Source: SOIA01 sp964348015 (GTDB lineage Bacteria; Acidobacteriota; Aminicenantia; Aminicenantales; Aminicenantaceae). From it: a stretch of DNA of 64,000 nucleotides. The stretch is from assembly GCA_964348015.1 (NCBI GenBank), contig CAYGBC010000042.1, positions 77,980-141,979 of the forward strand. Reading direction: 5' to 3'. Shown here piece by piece: positions 1 through 8,122 of this stretch (position 1 is its first letter; each line of letters begins with the position of its first letter). The notes under the pieces were generated by a model, which was not told where the DNA came from, did not search any database, and saw only the letters and a program-made list of their open reading frames with translations. The translations under genes were made by a program, and so were the position numbers.

Positions 1-1532
1 TCCACAACATGAATCAACTGGAGTTGGGCTTTGTGCGTCTTGGCTAGAGCCGTACTCAGCATCAAAAGAGAATATTCCGTGTCGGGATTTGCCAGAGGCA
101 CAAGGATAACCGGAACATCCTCACGTCGTGTCGCCAGGTATTCTTTGGCTCTCACCATGAGAGGCTTCATTACCTTATCTTTCCAGAGGATGTTCGAAGC
201 GCCCACCAGTTGGGTTCCACGGCGCAAAAAGAGCATATACCAGACGAAGCTGGCTGCGATAATCAAATTTCCGATGAGCAATGATATCCTGCTCGTGTTG
301 ACGATGACAAAGATACACCCGAACAACCCCAGGAGCGGAACCATCGGATATCCGGGAGTGCGAAAACTGGGCTTGTACCAATCCAGCTTGGCATACCTCA
401 TGATGATGCACGCGAGGGTGATGAGAGAATACAGGACAAGGCTCAGAAAGCCCGCGACTTCAGCGAGAAGCTCCAGATGCCGTCCGAAAAGAAAAATCAA
501 CAGCATGGTTAAACCCGTGGTGGTGGCAATCGACCGGTACGGCGTTTTGAAGCGGGAATGGATCTGATTCAGCCATTCAGGCATGAGCTGGTCCCGGCCC
601 ATGGCGAAGTTGACCCTGGACGCGGCCAGCACGCTGGCATTCGCTGAAGAGACAGTGGCCAGGATCCCGCCCAGAAGAACCATGATATATCCACCGTTCC
701 CCATCAGCTGGCGGGCCAGGTCCATCAGCACCGTTTCCTGGGCCATGTTTGGATCATTGTAACTCCTGAGTCCCAGCATGCAGAACACCACTGCACAGTA
801 AAGCACTGTCACGATCACGACCGAACTCACTTGAGCCAGAGGTAGATTTCTCTTTGGATTGCGGATCTCTTCAGAAATAGCGCTGATCTCGGCAAAACCC
901 AAAAAAGTGATGAACAGGATAGGAAGTGTGATCAGGATTCCTGTAAATCCCTTCTCTGTCGGGATAAAAGGAGTCAACTTTTCGACATCCACCGCAAAAA
1001 TCGACCGCGCAACGAACGCGATCAGTATAAAAAGCAGTATTCCGACGATGACAGTCTGGGTTCCTCCCGTCTCCCGGGCTCCGATAAAATTGAGAAGACC
1101 GAGTAATGCTGTGACGACCAGAGCGACCACAGTGGGGGAAGTTCCCAGAGCATCACTCAAATAGTGACCGAACCCGATCATGTAGAACGCGGACGCGAAC
1201 ACAAGGCTCAACCACAGGCTCCAGCCCATTATGGTCCCCACCAGCGGGCCAAAAGCCCGGACCATAAACAGATATCCGCCTCCGGCATAAGGCATGCCCG
1301 TGGACAGTTCAGCCATACAGAGGGCGATCAGAACAGCGATAAATCCGCAGATGGCAAACGAGAGAAGAACTGCCGGGCCGGCCATGCTCGCGACAATCCC
1401 GGGCAGAACAAAGATTCCCGCCCCGATCATCGTCCCGACGCCGACGGATAAGGCCGCAAAAAAGCCCAGGTTCCGGGCCAGACGGACTTTCGCGTTCTCG
1501 TTCTCTTTTTTCTCTTTTTGAGTTTTCGCCAT
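1..1532 (-). CDS. APC-family amino acid permease with C-terminal universal-stress (UspA-like) domain, 3' truncated by window edge
   Basis: Integral-membrane amino-acid/cation symporter of the APC superfamily. I read this from the reverse strand: it opens with an ATG at 1532 and stays open for 510 codons to the window edge. The first helix has the family glycine motif GVGTMIGAGIF, followed by about twelve hydrophobic segments. After the last helix (from about plus position 200 down) the chain becomes soluble and reads VPVILVPLANP...STALAKTHKAQLQLIHVV, the start of a Usp-type nucleotide-binding fold. APC-Usp fusions are known in bacteria and archaea; the Usp part is thought to be regulatory. 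The C-terminus lies outside the window. Substrate is unknown. The family assignment is secure; the Usp call is good but rests on about 40 residues. Confidence 0.88.
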   Translation of the reverse strand, partial: MAKTQKEKKENENAKVRLARNLGFFAALSVGVGTMIGAGIFVLPGIVASMAGPAVLLSFAICGFIAVLIALCMAELSTGMPYAGGGYLFMVRAFGPLVGTIMGWSLWLSLVFASAFYMIGFGHYLSDALGTSPTVVALVVTALLGLLNFIGARETGGTQTVIVGILLFILIAFVARSIFAVDVEKLTPFIPTEKGFTGILITLPILFITFLGFAEISAISEEIRNPKRNLPLAQVSSVVIVTVLYCAVVFCMLGLRSYNDPNMAQETVLMDLARQLMGNGGYIMVLLGGILATVSSANASVLAASRVNFAMGRDQLMPEWLNQIHSRFKTPYRSIATTTGLTMLLIFLFGRHLELLAEVAGFLSLVLYSLITLACIIMRYAKLDWYKPSFRTPGYPMVPLLGLFGCIFVIVNTSRISLLIGNLIIAASFVWYMLFLRRGTQLVGASNILWKDKVMKPLMVRAKEYLATRREDVPVILVPLANPDTEYSLLMLSTALAKTHKAQLQLIHVV

Positions 1533-1671
1533 GATCAAATTCTACACGGGTTAATCCCCGCTATCCTCCAAGTCCTTCTTCTGTAGGCCTTGATAAACCC
1601 TAAAAATCCCCTGCATATTCCTGCAGGACCTTCAGCTCATTTCAAATCCAAGAACTTTTGAACAGAATTTT

Positions 1672-4600
1672 CTATTTCTTGACTCTCACTGGATAAGGAG
1701 GACGCTCGACCTTCTTCGGCGGATTCTTCTCGAGTTCTTCCAGGATGATTTTGATGGCTTTTTCCAGCTGCGGGTCTCTCCCGGCAATCACATCCGCCGG
1801 CCACTGTTCGACTTCGATATCCGGAGGCACTCCGACATTCTCGACCACCCAGCCGTCTTCTGTCCAGATGGCCAAGTTCGGAGCCGTGACATAGCCGCCG
1901 TCCATCAAAACCGGGAAGCCCAGAGTTCCGACCAGTCCGCCCCAGGTTCTCTTTCCGATCAATGGACCCAGCTTGAATTTACGGAACATCCAGGGAAGCA
2001 GATCGCCACCAGATCCGGCTGTCTCATCGATCAGCATGACTTTCGGCCCTTGAATTGATCCACCCGGTGTTTTGATGTCATCCCCATAGCGCATGTTCCA
2101 GTAAGACACAAAAGGCCTCCGGAGATGATCGATATAATAATCCGCTACCTGGCCGCCACCGTTAAACCGTTCATCCACGATGATCGCATCCTTGTGAACT
2201 TGGGGGAAAAAGTAACGCTTGAAGTAAGTATGACCCGATGTGGATGTGTTCGGGACATAGACATAGGCCACTCGGCCGTTGGTCGCTTCGTCCACTTTCT
2301 TGAGATTTCCTTCCACCCAATCTCTGTTCCGCAAAGCATACTCATTACTGAGAGGCACGACTTTGACTGTACGAGAACCGGTCCCATCGGGATTCGGGCC
2401 GACAGTGATCTCGATCAGCTTACCCGATGTATTCTCGAAGAACTTGAATATATTCTCCGGAGGACGCACTTCCCTGCCCTGGACTGCCAGCAGATACTCT
2501 CCTGTTTTCACATCCACTCCGGGCTCTGTCAGCGGCGAACGAAGCCGTGGATTCCAGTTGAGTCCGCCGTAGATCTTTTTAAACCTGTAGCGCCCTCGTT
2601 CTATGGAGTAATCGGCTCCCAACAAGCCCCCTGGAACTCTTTTAGGCTGACTGAGATAATCTCCGCCCCCGACCCGGTGGTGACCGACAACCAGCTCACT
2701 GCACATCCACTGGATCACCCGGTTCAAGTCACTCCGGCAGGAGAGGTGAGGAAGGAACACAGAATATTTTTCCTTCATGGCTGGCCAATCTGCGCCATGC
2801 ATGTTCGTGGCATAAAAGTAGTCCCGGTTGATTCGCCAGGCCTCATTAAAAATCTGCTTCCATTCTGTCATCGGTTCGATCCGGACTTCGATCGCATCCG
2901 TATTGATCTTCCCCTGCCCGGGTTTGGCTTTCGGCCCCGCAGGAATTATCCCCCAGGTCTGCCGGGACAAATACAGGATCTTCTTCTTGTCGGCGGAAAT
3001 CATAAACCTGTTCACGCCGGTTAAGATATCTTCTGCTCTACGTTTTTTCAGGTCGAATTTTTTCAATTTGGTTTCCGCGGCAAAAGCACCACGGCTTCCG
3101 GAAGGTGCCTCCAAGTAGTAGATTTCCCCCTCCTTTCCTGCCCGAAGGTTGAAATACGCACCGGCTCGGACAGGCAGGGCAATAATTCTGTAACTCAAGC
3201 CGTCAAAATCGATGGAAAAAGCTTTCTCAGGCGTTGCTTTTTGTGCGGCTGGCTTTTTGGCTTTCCTTTTCGATTTGGGCTCTGCCTTTTGAGACGCCTT
3301 TTCTTCAGCAGTTCCTTTCTCCTCATCACTCTCCTTGGTAAGAGGGGAAGGCACGCCTTTCTGCAACACCACAAGGTAAAGCGAACGCGTCATATCCATA
3401 TCTGCACTGGACATGGCAAACCACTGTTTGATCGGGCCTGCATCAGTGGACGCAAAAAAGTAAATGTATTTTCCGCTCTGATCAAACTCGGGTTCGCTGA
3501 CATCGCTCATGCCGTCTGAAACAGCATAAGACTTATTCCTCTCTATGGAATAGACGTACACCTTCTGCATGTACGCGGCGGTGTTCAGAGTGTAAGAGAT
3601 CCATTTGGAATCCGGTGACCAGACCGAATGGATCGACCGGAACCGGCTTGGCCCGTAGATCCTCTCCGATGCGATCTTTTTCGAAACACCCGTCTTTAAA
3701 TCTATCCAGTAGAGACTCCAGGAATTATCCGCAAAGGAGATCTTCTGGCTGTCCGGAGACCAGACTGGAGAATCGTAAAATCCAGACCCAGACATTTTGT
3801 ATTTCTTCGCCTGTCCTTTGCCGTCCTGTGGCCTGATATGGAGCTCATACTCTCCGCTCTCATCCGAGAAATAGGCGATGGACTTTCCGTCCGGTGACCA
3901 GATTGGAGACCTTTCGTGAACGCCCGGAGAGTTTGTCAGGTTGCGCGGGTCTCCCTTTTCTGCCGGAACCGTAACGATCTCGCCTCTATAGTTAAACACC
4001 GCTCTCGCTCCTGACGGAGAGACCGAGGCATGCCGGATAAAGCGGGGATTCTTGGCATAACGGGGACGCAGCTCAAGCAAGTCCGCGGCCACGCCGATCG
4101 TCAGTTTATTACTTTTTTCCTGGGCAACATCAAAAAGATGAAGGTGTCCCGCCTGTTCATAGATGATCTTTCCTCCACCATCCGAAGCCTTGATCACCGG
4201 AAAATCCACGTGAGAGGTGAGTTGTTTGATCTCCTTTGTTTTCGTGCCGAAGGAGAAAAGGTTGAATTCCCCGTTTCTATCCGAACGAAAATAAACCTTG
4301 TCTCCAATCCACATGGGATCAGTGTCGTTGCAGCGGCCCTCTGGCTGAGGAATCTTCTCTACGGAGTAATCGTCAAGTGAAATCAGCCAGATTTCGGAAA
4401 CCGTTCCTCCTCTGTAATGCTTCCATTGATGAAAGCGTTCAGACAGCGGAGTGTAGGCCATTTTCTTCCCATCCGGCGAATAGGTCGCTCTGTAAGCATT
4501 AGGTATTTTGAGGGGTGAAGGAAAATCCCCTTCAAGAGGGACTGTAAATAGCTGTGTATACCTCCTTGTAAAAACAGAGCGGGCAGATATAAACAACACT

Positions 4601-4980
4601 GAAGAACCATCCGGCGTGAAATCCCGCACAAAATCAAATCCTGGATGCCAGGTGAGCCTTTTGGGCACACCGCCATCCACTGAAACAACGTAGACATCGA
4701 CGTTGCCGTCGTATTCTCCGCTGAATGCGATTAGCTTGCCATCGGGTGAAAATACTGGGCTGGACTCGTTTCCCTGAGCACTGGTTAACCGTCGGACACC
4801 TGTGCCGTCAATGTTGGCCACCCACAGGTCATTCGCATACGCGAAGGCAATGTGTGTCGGGCTGACAGCGGGCTGACTCAAAAGCTTTGTATCTTTGATA
4901 TCGATCCCGCTCTCCAGAAATCCTGGTGCCGCGATAGCCAGTAGCAATAAAAACGCTAAAACATGAAGATATCTTTTCAT
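1672..4980 (-). CDS. Secreted Tricorn-type protease (S41), copy 1
   Basis: Large serine protease expected to trim oligopeptides outside the cytoplasm. It has 1102 residues: an N-terminal signal peptide (about 1-22), then many TolB/WD40-like propeller blades with repeated SPDGK motifs (about 30-560), a Lys/Glu-rich linker (about 575-615), and a C-terminal core with a PDZ-like segment and an S41 domain. The nucleophile is S990 in AGSGGD, followed by GPLIGKRTWGG; the catalytic histidine is in ELVVGHHR. Archaeal Tricorn is cytosolic, whereas the signal peptide points to export here. AAAGGAGG lies just upstream of the ATG. A second homologue is at 51.6 kb. The M20 peptidase gene lies upstream on the same strand, 200 bp away, so co-transcription is possible. 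Confidence 0.93.
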   Translation of the reverse strand: MKRYLHVLAFLLLLAIAAPGFLESGIDIKDTKLLSQPAVSPTHIAFAYANDLWVANIDGTGVRRLTSAQGNESSPVFSPDGKLIAFSGEYDGNVDVYVVSVDGGVPKRLTWHPGFDFVRDFTPDGSSVLFISARSVFTRRYTQLFTVPLEGDFPSPLKIPNAYRATYSPDGKKMAYTPLSERFHQWKHYRGGTVSEIWLISLDDYSVEKIPQPEGRCNDTDPMWIGDKVYFRSDRNGEFNLFSFGTKTKEIKQLTSHVDFPVIKASDGGGKIIYEQAGHLHLFDVAQEKSNKLTIGVAADLLELRPRYAKNPRFIRHASVSPSGARAVFNYRGEIVTVPAEKGDPRNLTNSPGVHERSPIWSPDGKSIAYFSDESGEYELHIRPQDGKGQAKKYKMSGSGFYDSPVWSPDSQKISFADNSWSLYWIDLKTGVSKKIASERIYGPSRFRSIHSVWSPDSKWISYTLNTAAYMQKVYVYSIERNKSYAVSDGMSDVSEPEFDQSGKYIYFFASTDAGPIKQWFAMSSADMDMTRSLYLVVLQKGVPSPLTKESDEEKGTAEEKASQKAEPKSKRKAKKPAAQKATPEKAFSIDFDGLSYRIIALPVRAGAYFNLRAGKEGEIYYLEAPSGSRGAFAAETKLKKFDLKKRRAEDILTGVNRFMISADKKKILYLSRQTWGIIPAGPKAKPGQGKINTDAIEVRIEPMTEWKQIFNEAWRINRDYFYATNMHGADWPAMKEKYSVFLPHLSCRSDLNRVIQWMCSELVVGHHRVGGGDYLSQPKRVPGGLLGADYSIERGRYRFKKIYGGLNWNPRLRSPLTEPGVDVKTGEYLLAVQGREVRPPENIFKFFENTSGKLIEITVGPNPDGTGSRTVKVVPLSNEYALRNRDWVEGNLKKVDEATNGRVAYVYVPNTSTSGHTYFKRYFFPQVHKDAIIVDERFNGGGQVADYYIDHLRRPFVSYWNMRYGDDIKTPGGSIQGPKVMLIDETAGSGGDLLPWMFRKFKLGPLIGKRTWGGLVGTLGFPVLMDGGYVTAPNLAIWTEDGWVVENVGVPPDIEVEQWPADVIAGRDPQLEKAIKIILEELEKNPPKKVERPPYPVRVKK

Positions 4981-5182
4981 GGAAGCCTCCTTTAATTTTT
5001 TCGGGGATTCAATCGATGTATTTTATTTGAAAAGGAAATCATTGAAAATGGCCTTGAGCTCGAAAAGACCGTATCCTTTTAAAACTGACATCATTCATTC
5101 AGCAGATTGTAGACCATACCTCTCTCTTTTTCAATAAACAAATTCCTTCCATCCCTGTGATATATTTTAAAAGATGAAATGA

Positions 5183-6541
5183 TCAGTTCTTCGTCTCACA
5201 AAAGCGCTTCACGACATTGTAATAGACCCGGACAGCCGTTCGGAAACTTTTTTCTCTGATTCTCTCATCATGCCCGTGGATAGACTGGTACTCTTCCATC
5301 GTGACCGGGCCGGGGAAGAATCCGTAACATGCGGCGCCTTTCTTCCGGTAAAACCTCGAATCTGTTCCGTAGATGACAAGATGAGGGACGGTGAGAGACT
5401 CGGGAAACACGGCTCGAGTCTCCGCTTCAATGATCTTAAAAAGTTCTGTCTCGAACGGAGAAACGACCGCTTCCACCGGACGTTCGATATAACTGATCTT
5501 TACACGGGAGTCTGCGATGACCTTCTTTAACTCGGAGACGAATTCATCCGGGTCCTGGTCCGGAAGAAGCCGACAGTCCAGGATAGCAGTGGCTTTGCCC
5601 GGAATCACGTTGGATTTCGGAGGATCTCCCACATATCCTTTCGTGACAGTCAGAGAAATCGTGTTCCGCTGGAGGGCGTTGTTGTAGGGAGTCTCATCCA
5701 GTCTGCCGAGCCTCCTTTTCAACTCGGCCACAACCGGAGTGATGCGCACAGGAGTCTCGTAGGAGGCGACCCGGCTCAGGGCTTGAGCCATGATGAAGTT
5801 GGCGTTCTCTCCCATCGGCATCGATCCGTGGCCGCTGTGTCCTGATGAGGAGAGTCTCAACCAGAGAACTTTTTTCTCAGCCACGCCCACAGAAAAAACG
5901 AGTCTTTTGTCTTTGGTGAAAAAACCCTGAGTGCCGAAGCCTCCCTCATCCAGGACGAATTCAGGATTGATATCTTCCCATCTGTTCTCGACCAGCCACA
6001 TCGAACCCAATATTCCGGACGTCTCTTCATCTGCCACTGCCATAAAAATCACATCCCTCTCCAGCTGGATATTGTTCTTCTTGAGAAGAAGCATCGTCAT
6101 CATCTGAACGATCCCGGTGTTTTTCATATCCAGAGCCCCGCGTCCATAAATGTACCCGTCCTTTTGCGCTGCCTCAAACGGATCAACAGACCATCCGGAA
6201 CGATCCACAGGAACAGTGTCCATGTGATTCAACAGCAGCAACGGACGTTTGTTCCCGTTCCCTTTCAACCGCGCAAGAACATTGACCCGACCTGTTTTGG
6301 GGCCCGACCATATCAATTCGACCGGCAATCCTTCGTTCTGAAAAATGGTCTCGAAGAATTCAGCCGCACTAATCACTTCTCCCGGGGGATTACAGGTGTT
6401 AATCGCGAGGTATTCCCGGAAAAGTCGAACCGCCCTGTCTTCCTCACTCTTCCAATCTATGGCCTGTCTCTGAGGAAGAACAGGCTGAAAACACAAGAAA
6501 ATAAGAACGAGCACTGAGATTTTTAGGAGATAATTTCTCAT
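5183..6541 (-). CDS. Secreted M20-family metallopeptidase / amidohydrolase
   Basis: Zinc-dependent exopeptidase or amidohydrolase of the M20 (ArgE/DapE/carboxypeptidase G2) family, 452 residues. Residues 1-23 form a signal peptide ending near VLPQRQ, so it should act in the periplasm or outside. Metal and catalytic residues are visible: H106 and D108 in NHMDTVP, D139 in YGRGALDMK, E172/E173 in ADEETSG, and a C-terminal histidine in SIHGHDE. The dimerisation (lid) domain spans about 210-330, with GHSGHGSMP at its start. AAAGGG lies eight bases upstream of the ATG. It sits upstream of the Tricorn gene, suggesting a shared peptide-degradation role. Exact substrate (dipeptide, acyl-amino acid) cannot be told. 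Confidence 0.92.
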   Translation of the reverse strand: MRNYLLKISVLVLIFLCFQPVLPQRQAIDWKSEEDRAVRLFREYLAINTCNPPGEVISAAEFFETIFQNEGLPVELIWSGPKTGRVNVLARLKGNGNKRPLLLLNHMDTVPVDRSGWSVDPFEAAQKDGYIYGRGALDMKNTGIVQMMTMLLLKKNNIQLERDVIFMAVADEETSGILGSMWLVENRWEDINPEFVLDEGGFGTQGFFTKDKRLVFSVGVAEKKVLWLRLSSSGHSGHGSMPMGENANFIMAQALSRVASYETPVRITPVVAELKRRLGRLDETPYNNALQRNTISLTVTKGYVGDPPKSNVIPGKATAILDCRLLPDQDPDEFVSELKKVIADSRVKISYIERPVEAVVSPFETELFKIIEAETRAVFPESLTVPHLVIYGTDSRFYRKKGAACYGFFPGPVTMEEYQSIHGHDERIREKSFRTAVRVYYNVVKRFCETKN

Positions 6542-6850
6542 CTTTGATCCCTTTCAGTTTTTTCTGCAAACAACAAATCTTGATGCCCGGACTTTGACCG
6601 GAGGCCCTGCACCACTCCAAGAAACCATGTGGGGAATCCGGATGAATCCAAAGTCTGAGATCGATCTTCCAATCATCAGATAAAATATCACATAGCACAT
6701 TAAGTCTGAAATGTCCAAATTCTGGAGGTGGCTTTCCTTGACTTTGAAAGTGGTTGTTATAGAATGAGGACTCCTGCATGCTGGGAAAAAAGCAAAACAG
6801 GAACAGCCATACAGCTGAATGCGTTAATCCTTTTCAAAGGAGCATTGAAG
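6542..6850. promoter_or_regulatory. Divergent intergenic region with a sigma-70-like promoter toward ridA
   Basis: Region of 309 bp between the divergent M20 and RidA genes. On the plus strand TTGACT (6738-6743), a 16-bp spacer and TAGAAT (6760-6765) form a plausible housekeeping promoter about 85 bp before the first RidA start. A promoter for the M20 gene on the other strand was not clear by eye. No RNA structure was recognised. Confidence 0.5.
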
Positions 6851-7315
6851 ATGAAAAGAAGGGAGGCCCTTGTGGCCTTGAGCAGTATGGCCTTGATTGG
6901 CCCTCATTTTTCCTGCAAACCACGAAGGAGTAAAGGAATGAAAAAAGAAATCAAAACAGACAATGCCCCAAAAGCCATTGGTCCGTATTCGCAGGCCATA
7001 GAAGCGAACGGATTTATTTTTGCATCCGGCCAGATCGCTATGGATCCTCAAACCGGTGAGCTGAAATTGGGCCCCGTGGAAGAACAGACACGGCTTGTGT
7101 TGAACAACATGAAAGCGGTGCTTGAGGCAGCCGGGAGCTCGTTCGACAAAGTGGTCAAATGCTCAGTCTTCCTTCAAGATATGGATGACTTCAGCGAGAT
7201 GAATGCGGTGTACGGAGAGTTCTTTAAGCCTCCTTATCCGGCACGGGCAGCGGTACAGGTTGCACGGCTCCCCAAAGACGTCAAGGTCGAGATAGAGGCG
7301 ATTGCAGTCAAGTAG
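6851..7315 (+). CDS. ridA: RidA/YjgF-family enamine/imine deaminase with a possible exported form
   Basis: RidA proteins hydrolyse reactive enamine/imine intermediates released by PLP enzymes such as threonine dehydratase. The body from 6938 is a complete 125-residue RidA: KAIGPYSQAIEANGF, SGQIAMDP, and the C-terminal PYPARAAVQVARLPK signature with the substrate-binding arginine. The frame extends upstream to an ATG at 6851, adding 29 residues that look like a twin-arginine/lipoprotein leader (MKRREALVAL... then GPHFSC). Both ATGs have excellent Shine-Dalgarno sequences: AAAGGAG at 6836-6842 (8-nt gap) and AAGGAG at 6925-6930 (7-nt gap). One gene may thus give an exported lipoprotein and a cytosolic enzyme. 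A threonine-dehydratase-like gene lies 8 kb downstream. Confidence 0.93.
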   Translation: MKRREALVALSSMALIGPHFSCKPRRSKGMKKEIKTDNAPKAIGPYSQAIEANGFIFASGQIAMDPQTGELKLGPVEEQTRLVLNNMKAVLEAAGSSFDKVVKCSVFLQDMDDFSEMNAVYGEFFKPPYPARAAVQVARLPKDVKVEIEAIAVK

Positions 7316-7518
7316 AATTTCTTCTTTACCTCAACATCAAATCCGAAATTATTTCGAAAGCGGGAATCAGCGCACGATTTAAGGCTGCTCCCGACAATTT
7401 GACCTCCCCCATCATGTACAGATTTATTTGACTCAATATTGGATTTTGGGCCACAAGATTTTTCTCTGAATTCTTCCTGATTGTTCCTTGTGTTCAAATC
7501 CTTTAAAATAAGAGTGCC

Positions 7519-7737
7519 ATGCCGATTTACGAGTTCATCTGCAAGAAATGCGGGAACCACTTTGAGGCCCTTGTCTCGATGGGGGGAGAAAAGAATATCT
7601 CCTGCGAATCCTGCGGGAATAAGAATATACAGAAACTTTATTCTTCTTTTGGGATTGGAGGCGGGAGCAGCCGCCTCAGTTCTTCCTCTGAAGCCTGCAC
7701 GACCTGCTCGACAAAATCGTGCGACACGTGCAAGTAA
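7519..7737 (+). CDS. FmdB-family zinc-ribbon protein
   Basis: Small 72-residue protein of the FmdB/CxxC_CxxC regulatory family. It begins MPIYEFICKKCG, and its first 45 residues hold the paired CxxC motifs (C8/C11 and C29/C32) of one zinc ribbon. The tail is Ser/Gly-rich and ends with a second Cys-rich patch (CTTC, CDTC) that may bind metal. FmdB was first described as a putative regulator near formamidase genes, but the molecular role of most members is unknown. No strong ribosome-binding site is visible upstream (only GAG), so translation may be weak or near-leaderless. The next gene is convergent. Confidence 0.85.
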   Translation: MPIYEFICKKCGNHFEALVSMGGEKNISCESCGNKNIQKLYSSFGIGGGSSRLSSSSEACTTCSTKSCDTCK

Positions 7738-7766
7738 ATAAGAGAAAGCCCCTTGACTCTGTCTTT

Positions 7767-7952
7767 TCAGAATGTAGGCTTATCTGTCTTTTCCCAGAAC
7801 ATATCAATGAGATCATATTTGGCCACTTGACCTGTTTTGGGGCACCTGAAAGTCTGGCTCAGAATCGTGCTCTCATCGAATGATTCTTTTGTGTAAGCCA
7901 CGGGTGAGGGGTGCTTCTCTCCGCAGATTTTGCATTTGTAAAAGACAGGCAT
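7767..7952 (-). CDS. Small zinc-ribbon-like protein of unknown function
   Basis: Protein of 61 residues that I do not recognise by name. It carries CKIC near the N-terminus (C7, C10, H14) and FRCPKTGQ in the middle (C37), spacing compatible with a small zinc-binding or rubredoxin-like knuckle, although a fourth cysteine is missing and H14 would have to serve. AAAGGAA lies eight bases upstream of the ATG, supporting a real gene. It converges on the FmdB gene with 29 bp between stops. Function cannot be inferred. Confidence 0.6.
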   Translation of the reverse strand: MPVFYKCKICGEKHPSPVAYTKESFDESTILSQTFRCPKTGQVAKYDLIDMFWEKTDKPTF

Positions 7953-8084
7953 ATCTGAATTTCCTTTTATGTCATCAGTAAATTCCCTAGGTCATAATTA
8001 TAATCAGAAATCAAAGAAAGTCAAAGCCTCTTTTTGGTTGTCCCATAAAAAACAAGGTCTGCATTTCGTGTTTGGAGTCAAGGC

Positions 8085-8113
8085 TTGACTTTACTCCAGC
8101 CTAAAAGATAAAT
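8085..8113 (+). promoter_or_regulatory. Sigma-70-like promoter of hyuA, likely leaderless transcript
   Basis: TTGACT at 8085-8090 and ATAAAT at 8108-8113 are separated by 17 bp. The HyuA ATG is at 8123, only nine bases after the -10 element, and no Shine-Dalgarno sequence lies between. Initiation at a normal distance would start the mRNA at or within a few bases of the ATG. Confidence 0.5.
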
Positions 8114-8122
8114 ATATCCTAA

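Noticed and set aside
2125..3024. 299-codon plus-strand ORF inside the first Tricorn gene
   Set aside because: Antisense shadow of a convincing protease gene; no domain or ribosome-binding site.
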